Of a stretch of DNA of 64,000 nt, positions 21,537 through 32,976 are shown one piece after another. The stretch covers positions 16,018,312 to 16,082,311 of the forward strand of contig OZ024811.1 in NCBI GenBank assembly GCA_964017045.1, read 5' to 3'. Origin of the DNA: Omphiscola glabra. Taxonomy: Eukaryota > Mollusca > Gastropoda > Lymnaeidae. The position numbers and the translations under genes are program-made. The stretch's first letter is position 1. Every line of letters begins with the position of its first letter. The notes below the pieces were generated by a model, which saw only the letters and a program-made list of their open reading frames with translations, made no database searches and was not told where the DNA came from.

Positions 21537-21777
21537 CCACCCGCCGCGACCGCGACTCGCCAAGTCCTTGTCGCTGCTGAGACCGAAGATCCACAGCATC
21601 CTGAAGGACAACAAAAAAGCCGTGATCGAGGAGCACCGCCAGGTCACCGGCGCCAACATGGACGTCGCTCACGGGCGGCAGTCGACGGTCGTAGCGTACG
21701 AACCGATCACCGTGTCCTGGGAAGCGGTCTCATCGAGCGAAGCCATGCTCAGCCGCCATCACCCAACGGTTATTTAA
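21537..21777 (+). CDS. Terminal exon: cytoplasmic tail with PDZ-ligand-like end
   Basis: Acceptor GTTTCCACCCACAG, one base, then 79 codons to TAA at 21775-21777. The tail begins HPPRPRLAKSLSLLRPKIHS (basic, membrane-proximal), continues ILKDNKKAVIEEHRQVTGAN and ends SEAMLSRHHPTVI. The last four residues P-T-V-I match a class I PDZ ligand (T at -2, hydrophobic I at 0). The exon is clearly GC-richer than its surroundings. It joins 20286 in phase (AG/C = Ser). With the two upstream exons this gives Cys-rich ectodomain, one TM and a scaffold-binding tail, the layout of a receptor or adhesion molecule. The family is not recognised. Confidence 0.75.
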
Positions 21778-22311
21778 AAAAACTGTGACTGTTGATTGGC
21801 CACGGATTTAATGTTTGTTGTTATTTCATAAATTCGTGGTGTTGTTGTTTTATCTCTAAATGAAAGCTGTGGAAGTCACATGACCGGATTAATCATAAAT
21901 TAATCGTTATTTTACTTTCTTCTAAATAGTTCTCAGAAAAAAATTTATGGGGATTAAATCATAAAACTTTGAAGATTTTGCTTGAAAGTTCCTTTCAAAA
22001 AATAAGAATGTGCGCAGATTTAGTCAAGTTTTAAGAAAACAGTATATATTTTACAACAAAAAAAACGTAATAACAAATTCCAGCCAATATCAGCTTTTGA
22101 ATTTCAAATATTTTAACAACTGTCCCAAAGCTCTTTTCGCACAGTTGAAAATTTTACTTTCGATGCTAACTTTTCACCCTCCAAAAATAGTTACATTTGT
22201 TGTGCGCGGTACCATTGCGAGTTTTTTTTTAGTTTTATTTTTTTTCCCTCACATCACAACTTTTGGCCCCTTAAACAGTTAAACATCCAAGGATTGCAGG
22301 GTCCACGTGGC

Positions 22312-22395
22312 GTCTTCTTCTTCTTCTTCTTATGTTTGAGGGCCCACGATCAATTCATTGATCACTCTGGCTCCTGAATCGTGTGCACATGAGTT
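22312..22395 (-). mobile_element. LINE 3' end fragment
   Basis: Carries (CTT)n then GGGCCCACGATCAATTCATT and GATCACTCTGGCTCCT, matching the 3' untranslated part of the LINE at 54140-54556. On the minus strand it ends in (AAG)n. Confidence 0.65.
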
Positions 22396-22723
22396 GAGCT
22401 ACAAATATATGGAGACTTTTCATGTTTATGTTGAATTTTACACAATAAACTTTCGAGCAACTGAAATTAATTTAGTTTTTGGGAGGGATTTATCATTTAT
22501 CTTATTTTAATTTTTTAGAAATTTTTTTAAGAAGATGTGGATATGGGTAATGTGGTTAAGATATGCGTGTATATGTAAAACAAATGGTATAGGTGGGGGC
22601 TTTGTAAATGGCATCTAAATGTCGTTGAAGCTAGTAAGCCGCTTTGCCGCACAATACGATGTCAAATGCATGTCGATTTCAATTATGGTTCACAGACATG
22701 ACATTGTGATGTTTGTCAAGGTT

Positions 22724-22907
22724 CAGTGGCGTAGTTAGGGGGGGCAAGGGGGGGGCATCATGCCCCGGGCGCTACTCCCAAAGGGGCGCCAAATGGTATT
22801 TTTTACTATAATATTGTGGTTTTCGAATAGGGGGGGCGCTAAAAAGTTATTGGGGGCGCTAAAAAGGTATTGTGCACCGGGCGCGAGTTAAGCTCGCTAC
22901 GCCACTG
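22724..22907 (+). mobile_element. CAGTGGCGTAG hAT-like miniature element, copy 1
   Basis: Ends CAGTGGCGTAG and CTACGCCACTG are inverted repeats. Flanks TCAAGGTT and TCAAGGTA are an almost exact 8-bp duplication, supporting a hAT-type origin. Inside: CATGCCCCGGGCGCTACTC-like text, GGGGCGCCAAATGGTAT and a second GGGGCGCTAAAAAG. Confidence 0.85.
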
Positions 22908-23766
22908 TCAAGGTAATGCCTCTTACTGTTCGTCTCAACGCTCTCTTGTAACTTCCTCGTTATGCAAACATTTGGAATGAATCTGGCACATTCACTTGTT
23001 GTTTGGTTCTTTCACAAACACACAGCGGATGAGTTACGTGCAACTAAGCGTATATAAAAAAACGCCCATATGTATAGTCATTTTTACACACAGGAATTGC
23101 GCGCCATGGTTAAATAAATTATAGAATCGGGTATTCCCTTGTCGAAACTACTCCACTGTGCGGTACAGTTCTCCCTAATGCCATTTTAAGTTAAAGCGCC
23201 CGTTATCTATATCAACAAATTTAAAGGTCTGTTTATAAATAGATTGTATTTTATGCAACTTTTTTTTAAATTCTCTTTTCCACAGCCCCCACCGTCACAC
23301 ACCAGCTCCGCGGTACATTCCCCATCATTGGTAAAAGAATGAAAACTCTTTATTTATTATATTTTTTACATTTTTTTTTTTTTGGTCAATTTTATGGAAT
23401 TTTTTGGCGAAGCTCATTAAAACAGTTCTTCTTAAAACAGATATTTTTTTTTTTAAATTTTTGTTAAAGAATTCGTGTCGTTATTTTTTTCTACCATTGA
23501 CCGGCCTTATTAATCACTTACAGAGACAGTATCCAACAAGCATGAAAAAATGATATAATTTTTTCGGTCCTTATGCAACCTCGTTTGCTTGCTGTAACAT
23601 GGTCAACATGAAAAAGGTCTCATAACTTCTGCTATGAACATTGACAATGACCAACTAAAGAAAATGATCAAAAAGGACATGAACAACAGTGACAATGACC
23701 AACAAAGAAATGACCAACAAGAAAATGGCCAACAAGCAAATGGCCAATAAGAAAACGACCAACATG

Positions 23767-23932
23767 CAGTGGCGTAACGACGGGGGGCAAGGGGGGCATC
23801 ATACCCCGGGCGCTACTCACAAAGGTGCGCCAAATGGTATATTTTACATATAATATTGTATGGTTTTCGAATAGGGGTGCGCGCTAAAATGGTATTGTGC
23901 CCCGGGCGCGAATTAAGCTCGCTACGCCACTG
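23767..23932 (+). mobile_element. CAGTGGCGTAG hAT-like miniature element, copy 2
   Basis: Same internal text as copy 1 with CAGTGGCGTAA and CTACGCCACTG ends. Flanks CCAACATG and CTAGCATG agree at six of eight positions. Confidence 0.82.
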
Positions 23933-26059
23933 CTAGCATGGAAAACGACATTAAAAGTGCTTGGGTTACAGTGTTAATTGGAGACAGCTACTCTGGGAGT
24001 ACTACCTTTAAAAAAAACAATTGTATAACAGTCAAGGCACGTAGGTCTGATGGAATATACACATAAATGCTAACCAAAATTAGTTTTAACCTTTTCTAGT
24101 AAGAATCACAAGATTACAAACTTGACTTCTAATACTAATTTTTTTTTTTTTTGTTTTTTTTAAAATACTAATTAAAACGCAAATGCTTTTATCCGAAACT
24201 TTCGTTTGCCAAAAGTGTTTTGAGAATCATCTATGTGACCATATGACATGAAAAAAAAGTTTCGGTCACTAACTTCCACCCTCTAATGTAGGTCACATAT
24301 CGGACATAACGAGAGTATGGCGCCAGGCGCCATCTTGGTCACCTTGCACTACCGTCACTTTGGTTGGGCGTCTTCGTGATCAATCACTTGACCTCGATCT
24401 AGTTTACCCTAATTATTGACCCAATATATTCTTGATGCAGAAAGTTTACATATAATTTGAAAGTAATCGATTGCAACAGTTTTTCTTTAGCCATGATATA
24501 ATAAATTACTTTGTTAAAATAATACATTAATTTAATTATTTCTTTAGATGCCGATCAGTTCCATTTTTTTCATAAGGGGTGGAGGGTATATAACCAATTT
24601 TAATTTTTAAAATCTAGTGCATAGATAACTTTTTGCAGCTAATGTAATAAAGATTTTTATAAAAGTTGGCTTTTTTTAATAGTTTTTATTTCGGTTACTA
24701 TATTCGATGACCACATCAAACGGTAACAGTTAAAGCAATGCTGCTAGGTCCAACATTACAACAACAACAAATTATTAACGAACATCTGATTGGGTTGCAG
24801 CATAGCTGTGAAGGTCTTGGATTTCTTGCAATTAATCCCCCCCAAAAAACTGTCCAAATAAGAAAGTAGGCCCTACTTTAGGCTTGGGGGAAATTTTGTT
24901 AAAGGATTAATCTCTAATCTTGTGATTGGCAACTTGAAGTGACGTTTGCCTCGTAGACGCTCTGGAAAGTTGTGTGTTAATCCCGACTGGTTGGGTCCAT
25001 TAACCATCTGTCAGCAACTCAAGGCAAAGGAACGTCCATCACACATTCTTCATTTCCGAACATTCGAGTACAGTCCCATTAATAAACCAGGTCTTATTAT
25101 TTTACCACTCTCTCATTTGGGGGGGGGGGGGGGGATTGTAGTTTTTATTATTTATTCAACTTAAATAAAATTTAAATAATTAAAACAGATTGAATAATGA
25201 AAAAATATTCAAAATTAATAAAAATAAAATTCAGCATAAACTGTTACAATTTTAAAAACATCTTAAAGATCAGGCATGAGACATTTAAATCACCTTAAAT
25301 ATCAGAACGAGGCACTTAACATATTAAACTGATTTCAAATTTTAAACTACAATAACTTTCTTTAGGTAAATTACAAATAGTAGCTTTGGTATACTTTAAC
25401 ACATTTTTAAAAAAAATCAAATCCATCGAATTTATTTGAAAGAAGAATTTTTTACTTCTAAAACTAGTAACAAAAAATAAAATTTTAAGACAAGTTGAAA
25501 TGCTATTCCATTTTTTTTTTAAATTTTTTAATTATTTTTCTTTTATTCTTTTTAGCTTTGTACAGGAGTTTATTCTAAAAAAAATGATTTTTTTTTTAAC
25601 GCGTGGAAATGGGTGGGGCAAACTGTTTATCATCGTACAGAAAAGCAGTTGGGAATTTCATTAAAAAAAAGGGCTACGTATTTGTTTAACTCTTTTATTC
25701 AGAAAAATTTGTTACACAAAATGCACATTAAAAGAAAACACAAATGCTTTCCTTTTAATAATAATTGATGAAACTTGCACTACTTCTATGCACCTATTAT
25801 CATTTTTTTAAAAATTGTTGTTCCATTTCAACATACGGGGAATTGAGTACATATTAAATTATGCTATTAGCTATATTTTTAAGGGGTGTATTTTCCTTAC
25901 TTTTATGATAAAATATAACTTGAAAATACATTGCACTTTTTTATATTTAGCAAGAACTATGTTAACATTATAGACCTTTTTTAACATGTAACTATAATTA
26001 CAAAGGTTTATAACAGTATCACATTACATTTACATCAATATAAAGGTCTATAATTTTAA

Positions 26060-26345
26060 TGTCCATCCATACCTGTAGCGCTACAACCCATCTCTACTTC
26101 CTTCCACTAAGACCTAACTAATGCTTTTTTTTTTTCCATTGTTGGATTCCCAGATGCTGTAGATCTGTTTCCACATCATCCATCCATCTAAGCCTAGGTC
26201 TGCCTATGAGCCGTTTTCTCTGGGGCTTTTGGTGATGTACCCTCTTCACTCCTCTGTCATTTTGGCATTAATTCCAAATGTCCTGCCCAGCGTAGCTTAC
26301 CCTCTTTTTATTTCTGCTACTAGGGTGGGATCCTGATAAAGACTG
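26060..26345 (-). mobile_element. LINE fragment, reverse transcriptase C-terminal end
   Basis: Read on the minus strand the remnants encode KRLIGRPRLRWMDDV-like and ETDLQHLGI text, with frameshifts and stops. This is the typical C-terminal end of non-LTR retrotransposon ORF2 proteins. It is a dead fragment. Confidence 0.65.
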
Positions 26346-26799
26346 TATAATTCCTTGTTATATTTTTATATAGTTCTTGCTAAATATCAAACATGTGCAT
26401 TCGATTTTTATTCATTTATATTTTACAAATTCATGTTATATAAGTTGTAAAATATAAATGAATTTAAAAAATACCACCGACACATGCGAACAAAGAGTTC
26501 GGCTTACAATCGTCGAATTTTCATAACAGTATACATACGAAATTTATAATCGATTAATAAAAGCCTTTTAACCAGTGTTTTAGAGAGACCGTGAGTGGTT
26601 GAAAAATAACATAAGAGTTGCACTGGCAAAAAGAAAGCCAAACCTAGAGGAACTGATTAAAGGCAAAGTAGATGCATCAATCCAATTAATTAAATGTAAA
26701 TCTGATGAGTAAGTTTTGCCATTTTCTGAATAAACTATTGTTTGCAAAAAAATATTTTGTAACAGTATCCGAATATGTTATTTGTAAGTTGTTGTAAGG

Positions 26800-26986
26800 C
26801 AGCGGTTCTCAACCTGTGGGTCGCAACCCCTTATGGGGTCGAACGACACATACATAGGGGTCGCCTAAGACCATCGAAAACACATATTTATGAAGTAGCA
26901 AAGAAAATACTTTTATGTCTGGGGGTTGCTACAACATGAGGTTCTGTATTAAAGGGGTGCGGCATTAAGAAGTTTGAGAATCACTG
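26800..26986 (+). mobile_element. SPIN-like hAT miniature element, copy 3
   Basis: CAGCGGTTCTCAACCTGTGG to GTTTGAGAATCACTG. Flanks TTGTAAGG and TTGTAAAG agree at seven of eight positions. Confidence 0.85.
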
Positions 26987-27440
26987 TTGTAAAGGATCAG
27001 GGAGTATTTAAAAATGTACAACGAGTCTGTCAAGTATGAAATCTTTTAAATTTTGAGAACCACTGCTCTAAAAATATTTGTTTCATTTATGGGGCGTCTC
27101 GGTGAGATGCCTGAAAGAAACGGTGCTCGCACGATTCAGCGAATTTCATTGGCTTAGAGCAGATTTAGAATGTTGGAAATGATCGAATGAAAATAGTTCT
27201 TTCAATTTTATCCAGGGACAGATCACTCTGCCCAAAGAATCGATTGCTAAATATTGCAGACAATACATTTTGAATATTTTGTTGGTTTATTTGTTTAAAA
27301 GGCGTCTATTACAATCCAAGTAACATATCAAAGGCAACAACGTATTGATGTTATTTGTAGTTTACTTATTAGAACTAATTGATGAATAGACAAACTCCAA
27401 GCAACAATTTGGTATAAGGTAATTTTTAATTAATCATTTA

Positions 27441-27836
27441 TCAATGGACTACCATTAGTCGATTGTTTTGTCACGTGATACGTGTAAAAACAAGTAATAC
27501 TTCCGGTAGGCTGTCTGCAACACACTAGTCGCTCACAAATTTTTCTTCAAACAACTTTCTTCCTTTAATCATAACTGAATTATAATTATTGTCACATTTA
27601 TTGAATGTCATTTAAAGAAACGCGTGTATTCAAGAATATTTTGAAAAGTAAAATTTTAATAAACACTGGGGAAGCGCTGATGGAGACAAACATTTTGCTT
27701 TAGAATTAATGATAATGGCAATGGCTGATCAGCTGTTTATCTGTTGTTATGTGTTGTTATGTGTAGCAGAAAGCCTACTAATGGCTGGTACGTATCACGT
27801 GACAAAACAAGGAAGTGACTAATCGTAGTCCATTGA
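27441..27836 (+). mobile_element. 396-bp terminal-inverted-repeat element, copy 1
   Basis: Ends TCAATGGACTAC and GTAGTCCATTGA are inverted; inner parts GTCACGTGATACGT and ACGTATCACGTGAC extend the inverted repeat. A second copy of exactly the same length lies at 50836-51231 and is nearly identical. No long ORF; a non-autonomous DNA element. Target duplication is not obvious. Confidence 0.85.
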
Positions 27837-28518
27837 ACAATTTTTTTACCCGCTGTATGACTGAACTAAACCCTAAAATCCAAGGTGCCATGGCCAATGA
27901 TGGGGCGAATCAGTAGAATCAGATCAGTGCAGATCAGCGATTGGTAATGACAAATAATAAATTAATAATGAGTAGCAATGAGCCACTGTCCGCCAGTTTC
28001 ACTTATCATTCAACTGATGATCATATGATGAAGTAGTGGTTCTTACTTATAGTTAGGTCATAACATAATTTGTCTAATGTTAATATGTTTATCCGTGACG
28101 TCATTTGTGTGGATTCACTCCCCTTATTTTTTTCTATTAGAGTTACATTTTCCTTAAATTACGATGGCATGTTTTTTTAATTAAATTTTTATTGGTTGAT
28201 TAAATATAATGATAAAATTTGATTGGTTGGCTGATTTAGTATTTTATGTCGTCTGCCATTTCATAAGATTATTTTAGAGGATGACCACACGTGTTTTATT
28301 CGTGTTTCATTAATTTTTGGATATTCTTTTCGTTGGAACCTGAAATAAAGTGTGTAAACGTGTATTCCATGAAAATGTAAGTTGGGTTTTCATTACTTCT
28401 TTATTTTATAATTAATTTTGGCCACTTTCTTTGTTTTTTTTTTAATTTTCCTACTTTTCAGGGTCAAAACCCAGCGCCACGTTAGGCTAAGGCGAGAGTG
28501 TCAAAACGCTGGTTCCGA

Positions 28519-28680
28519 TAGGGTCAAAACCCTGTTAGGGAGAGGGTCAAAACCCTGTTAGGGAGAGGGTCAAAACCCTGTTAGGGAGAGGGTCAAAACC
28601 CTGTTAGGGAGAGGGTCAAAACCCTGTTAGGGAGAGGGTCAAGACTCTGATAGGGAGAGGGTCAAAACCCTGTTAGGGAG
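28519..28680 (+). repeat. 23-bp minisatellite with CCCTGTTAGGG core
   Basis: Unit GGGAGAGGGTCAAAACCCTG plus TTA, about seven copies 23 bp apart, followed by TTAGGGTTCAGGTTAGGGTG, which resembles telomeric text. The unit itself has an internal GGGTC-AAAA-CCCTG near-palindrome. Confidence 0.92.
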
Positions 28681-28786
28681 GAATTTAGGGTTCAGGTTAG
28701 GGTGAGGGATAGATTTAGATCATTTTTTCATTTTTAAAAACTTTTTATTCGTAATTTTAGCAAAAAACATGAGTTATTTTATTTGT

Positions 28787-28866
28787 CCATGGCCGCCATC
28801 TTGGTTGTCCCGACCCGTGAACACGTAAAAGTTCGCGGGTCGGGGCAACCAAGATGGCGGCCATGG
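28787..28866. repeat. Long hairpin palindrome with YY1-like motifs on both arms
   Basis: Two 36-bp arms (28787-28822 and 28831-28866) pair with two mismatches around an 8-base loop ACGTAAAA. Each outer arm carries the AAGATGGCGGCCAT motif, which matches the known YY1 binding consensus, facing outward in opposite orientation. No element termini or target duplication were recognised. Confidence 0.9.
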
Positions 28867-31800
28867 TAAAAGACGCGGATAGGCTTCTCAACATTTACCC
28901 ATAATTTTATGCCTACGTCTCAGTTGCTTAAATTAAGGAATACTTAAACTTAATGGATGTACTCCAATGTTTTCTAACCCCTTTTCCAAAGTCTAACCTA
29001 GACGCCTAATTAAACTAATTAGCACAAAAGGGAGTTTATTATTTAATTAGAAAAATAATTTTTAAAAAAGAGCAACAAATCTCTATGTTGCCATCAGGTT
29101 TATTAAATTGAAGTGGCTATTGGTACACGGTTACCAGAATTGAGAGGTTGTGATTAAAAAACGATTTAAAGTATTATTGTTGGGTTTGTAAGACCAAATG
29201 AGGTATCAAATGAAAGATAATTGAATGTACTATTTTTTTTATACGTTTGAAATCTTAATTCTTCAGTTTTACTAAAATAAACTACCACAAATGACATCCG
29301 AATAGCATTGAGCTTAATGGTACCCGGGTGCGAATGACGGCGCTGCGTTTTCGGGTACATTTTGACTAATGCTATTCGGGTGTCATTTGTAGTTGTAAAA
29401 TATAATAAATAATAGCAGTTTTTATGCGCTCAAATTACACATTAGGCTTGATATATATCTTTTTTCCTTTATCTACTTTTTGGGTACATCATACAGGCTT
29501 AATTTTCCAAGTAAGGGTACCATTGGATACATTTCCAAGTAAAGCAAGAACTTAATTGAACTTTGTTTTCAAATAATTTTATGATTAGTATATACATTTT
29601 TGTTAAACAATATTGAAAGAACAAATGTGTCCTTTAAATTGTCCATACTTACATGACGGTTACACACCTTTCTTAGCAGATTAGGCTAAAGTTAATTCCC
29701 AGGAAGCATAACTTTAACAAAGTCTTTTCCAACGGAAAATTGATCGAACAGAAATTTGGACAAATCTTCTTTTTTAGTTTGCACGTTAAAATTTTGGGTG
29801 AAATTTTTTTTTGAACGCATTATTTTGTTTTACAATATAGTATAGTGCGTTCAAGAAAAAATTTGACGAAAATTTTAACATTTTAAATGAAAAAAGGATT
29901 CGACCAAATTTCCATTCGATCAAATTTCTGTCGATCAATTTTCTGTGGATGAAATTTCTTTCAATCGAATTTCCGGTAACCATAAAATAGTGTTAAATTA
30001 TGGCTTTGAAATAACATTCACTAAATCATTTTAAAATATTTCTTAAAAATTAATATTAATACATTTCACTATGGCTTAATTTTTTTTTAAAAAGACAAAT
30101 AAAACATTAAATATATCAATTTATAGAACTTAAAATAAATTGATGAATTTTATATCTACTGACATAAACCTTAGTAGATGGCTTATCTCAGCATAACCTA
30201 AGGACATGGTAATGTGGCGGTATAAACCTATGTACATCATATGAGAGGGTAACACCTAAGGACATGGTAATGTGCTGGTTTAAACCTATGGACAAGATAT
30301 CAGAGGGTAAGAATTGAGGACAAGAAAATGAGATGGTTATTGCATTCTTTTACTGCAGGCCTGCACAACTCAAAAAGTAAGGTGGGCCGTAATACTTTAT
30401 GAAAACCTTGTGCATGCCAAAAGAAGAAAGGACAAGGGGAAAGTATGTTATGCAGGCCTGTTTAACAGTATTACATTACCTAAGGATGAAGACATATGAC
30501 AATGATCTATCCAAAATATATGTGTGACGGTTAAAACCAATAGCCATAGGCATGTGATGGTGATCTATCCAAAATATGTGTGTGATGGTTACAACCTAAG
30601 TACATAGGCATGTGACGGTTACAATGCTGAGTAAAAATAAAATTTAGAATTGAATTCAGCCAATTAAAAAAAAAATTGCTATTTCTATTTCACTGCTATT
30701 TTGCTCTACTTTAATAGAAAAAAAATATTATTGATTTGATTAGTTATATCTGAATTAACAGCAATTTAAAAAAAGAGCTTTCCATTCCTACGCTGGAGTA
30801 CAGCGCTATATAAAACTACTAATAATAATAATAATAATATAAATTATTTGCTTTTGTGTTCCTTTCACTTTCTTATTAAGTCTATTTCGTACCCATATTA
30901 AATTTCATCTCCTCACTAAAGAGGTATACCCATTTCCACTTCAATGTCTTGGGGATACTATTTTTTTTTTTAAAGAACTAGTTTATCACAGGTTAACATC
31001 ACACTCGATATCATGGTTAACATGACAGGTAACAAAAGCTAACTTTTTTAAATATTTTATTTCATTTTATGTGTTTTTTAAATTTTTTTAAACAATCCCA
31101 TATTCATATTTCATAAGTAATTAATTTCCTTATAAATCATTTTTTTTTTTTTAAATCTTTAGATTTATGGATTAATTTCCATATAGATCTAATCATTTAT
31201 TTGTCATGACAGAGAATTATATGAATATTCTTTTTTTGAAAGGTTTCAATTTTTTTTTAAAAACTCTCACACTGTATTTGGTCTTAAGTATTAATTTAAG
31301 TGATGAGTATCAGGTATCTCATTAAATCAAGACTAAAATAAGTTATACCATTCAGTAATGTCCCATATATTTTTCTTTAAATGTCATCTAACTTCTTCAA
31401 TAGGTTCCTTATGGAGCATGGGTAATACAAGCATCCTTAAATGAACCTCTATTTATGACCAGATCTTAATTAATTCAAATAGTAGTTCCATTCATAGTCT
31501 TAGGAAGTTTACAATAAAAATATATTATTCGAAAATTGGGCCTATTTCTTTGTACAGTTACAAGCTACTGTAACAATGATGATAGGTAAAGAATTATTTT
31601 TTTTAATTTTAACCATGTGAATGATGAAAATGACTTAGATTATGTTCAGAAGACATACTTTAAGCTATGCCTGCAGTAATAACATAAACTATATACTTGT
31701 TGAAAAGTACTTCACATGTACTTTGCAACCTTTTAGCTCTTTAACAAAGTAACTACAAACTTTTCAAAAACAAATCACATCTATTTTAGACACACAACTT

Positions 31801-32484
31801 TGGTTATAAAGTGATTTTTTTAGTATTAAAGATAAATGTTAATAGAACTGATTTAAAGATTATTAAAATATCTAATTTTGAAATAGCCAAAAATTAATTT
31901 GAGAATTTTCCAGGAATCAGATTTCACTAAAAGAGAAGTTGGGTTTTTTTTCTTGGAAATCTATTTATTCTCAAAATGTTTGCTGTCTATTATTTTTTAA
32001 TTTCACATTGAAGCTATTTATATGATCACATTTAATTTAAAATTTTCAGTTTGATTTAAAAATCATGGAGATTATCATAAGTAAAGGATTTACATTATCG
32101 AGAGAGAGAGCCAGGCAGTTAGTTCATTTGATAATGGATAATTCAAATTATTGCAATAAAACTTGCCTCGATATCTTAAACATAATTCTTTGCAGTGAAA
32201 TTTTTAGGAATGTTCATGCCAAATTTGAGTAAAAAAGTAAAATTTACATTTTTAAACATTGCAACTTATTCTAATAATCAGTACCACTTAAAGAAAAGTG
32301 AAAATGCATAAGGTAATCAATACATCACAAAATTAAATAAAATAGTAATAATTATCTTACTAAGCCATTTATTATGCTTCTATTATAAACTTTCTTGGAA
32401 ATAACAAAATTAAATTGCTGAACTAAGGAAAATCAGGTGAGTTCAGTAGTGCAAGATGGAGACATGATTGAAAAATCTGATTAA
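28867..32484. other. AT-rich non-coding stretch
   Basis: No supported exon. Diverged ~60-bp repeats with ACCTAAGGACATGGTAATGT occur at 30180-30330, with a related TGACGGTTAAAACC set at 30490-30630. A retroelement tail ending CTACTAATAATAATAATAAT lies at 30785-30840. Confidence 0.45.
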
Positions 32485-32976
32485 TGATAAAAATAAAATC
32501 AGCAGGTGAGTTCAAAATGATAAAAATAAAATCAGCAGGTGAGTTCAAATGATAAAAATAAAATCAGCAGGTGAGTTCAAAATGATAAAAATAAAATCAG
32601 GCGGTGGGTTCAAAATGATAAAAATAAAATCAGCAGGTGAGTTCAAAATGATAAAAATAAAATCAGCAGGTGAGTTCAAAATGATAAAAATAAAATCAGC
32701 AGGTGAGTTCAAAATGATAAAAATAAAATCAGGCGGTGGGTTCAAAATAATAAAAATAAAATCAGCAGGTGAGTTCAAAATGATAAAAATAAAATCAGCA
32801 GGTGAGTTCAAAATGATAAAAATAAAATCAGGCAGTGGGTTCAAAATGATAAAAATAAAATCAGCAGGTGGGTTCAAAATGATAAAAATAAAATCAGGCG
32901 GTGGGTTCAAAATGATAAAAATAAAATCAGCAGGTGAGTTCAAAATGATAAAAATAAAATCAGGCGGTGAGTTCAA
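32485..32976 (+). repeat. 33-bp minisatellite with a consensus 5' splice site in each unit
   Basis: About 15 units of GATAAAAATAAAATCAGCAG followed by GTGAGTTCAAAAT. Most units contain CAG/GTGAGT, a near-ideal U1 target; a minority read GGCGGTGGGTTC. Both strands are open (143 and 155 residues) because 33 is a multiple of three; the peptides are low-complexity artefacts. A single related motif, ATCAGGTGAGTTCAG, lies upstream at about 32432. Confidence 0.95.

Larger units (their letters stand above)
21778..28500. other. Non-coding stretch downstream of membrane protein gene
   Basis: Contains a LINE 3' tail at 22312-22395, two CAGTGGCGTAG elements, a LINE fragment at 26060-26345, a SPIN-like copy at 26800 and a 396-bp element at 27441. 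Otherwise AT-rich sequence with homopolymers. A GTAAGT after ATGAAAAT near 28380 could be a donor but no exon could be supported. Confidence 0.45.

Noticed and set aside
28500..28720. Interstitial telomere
   Set aside because: Only a short TTAGGG-like string is present; the main unit is 23 bp and not telomeric.
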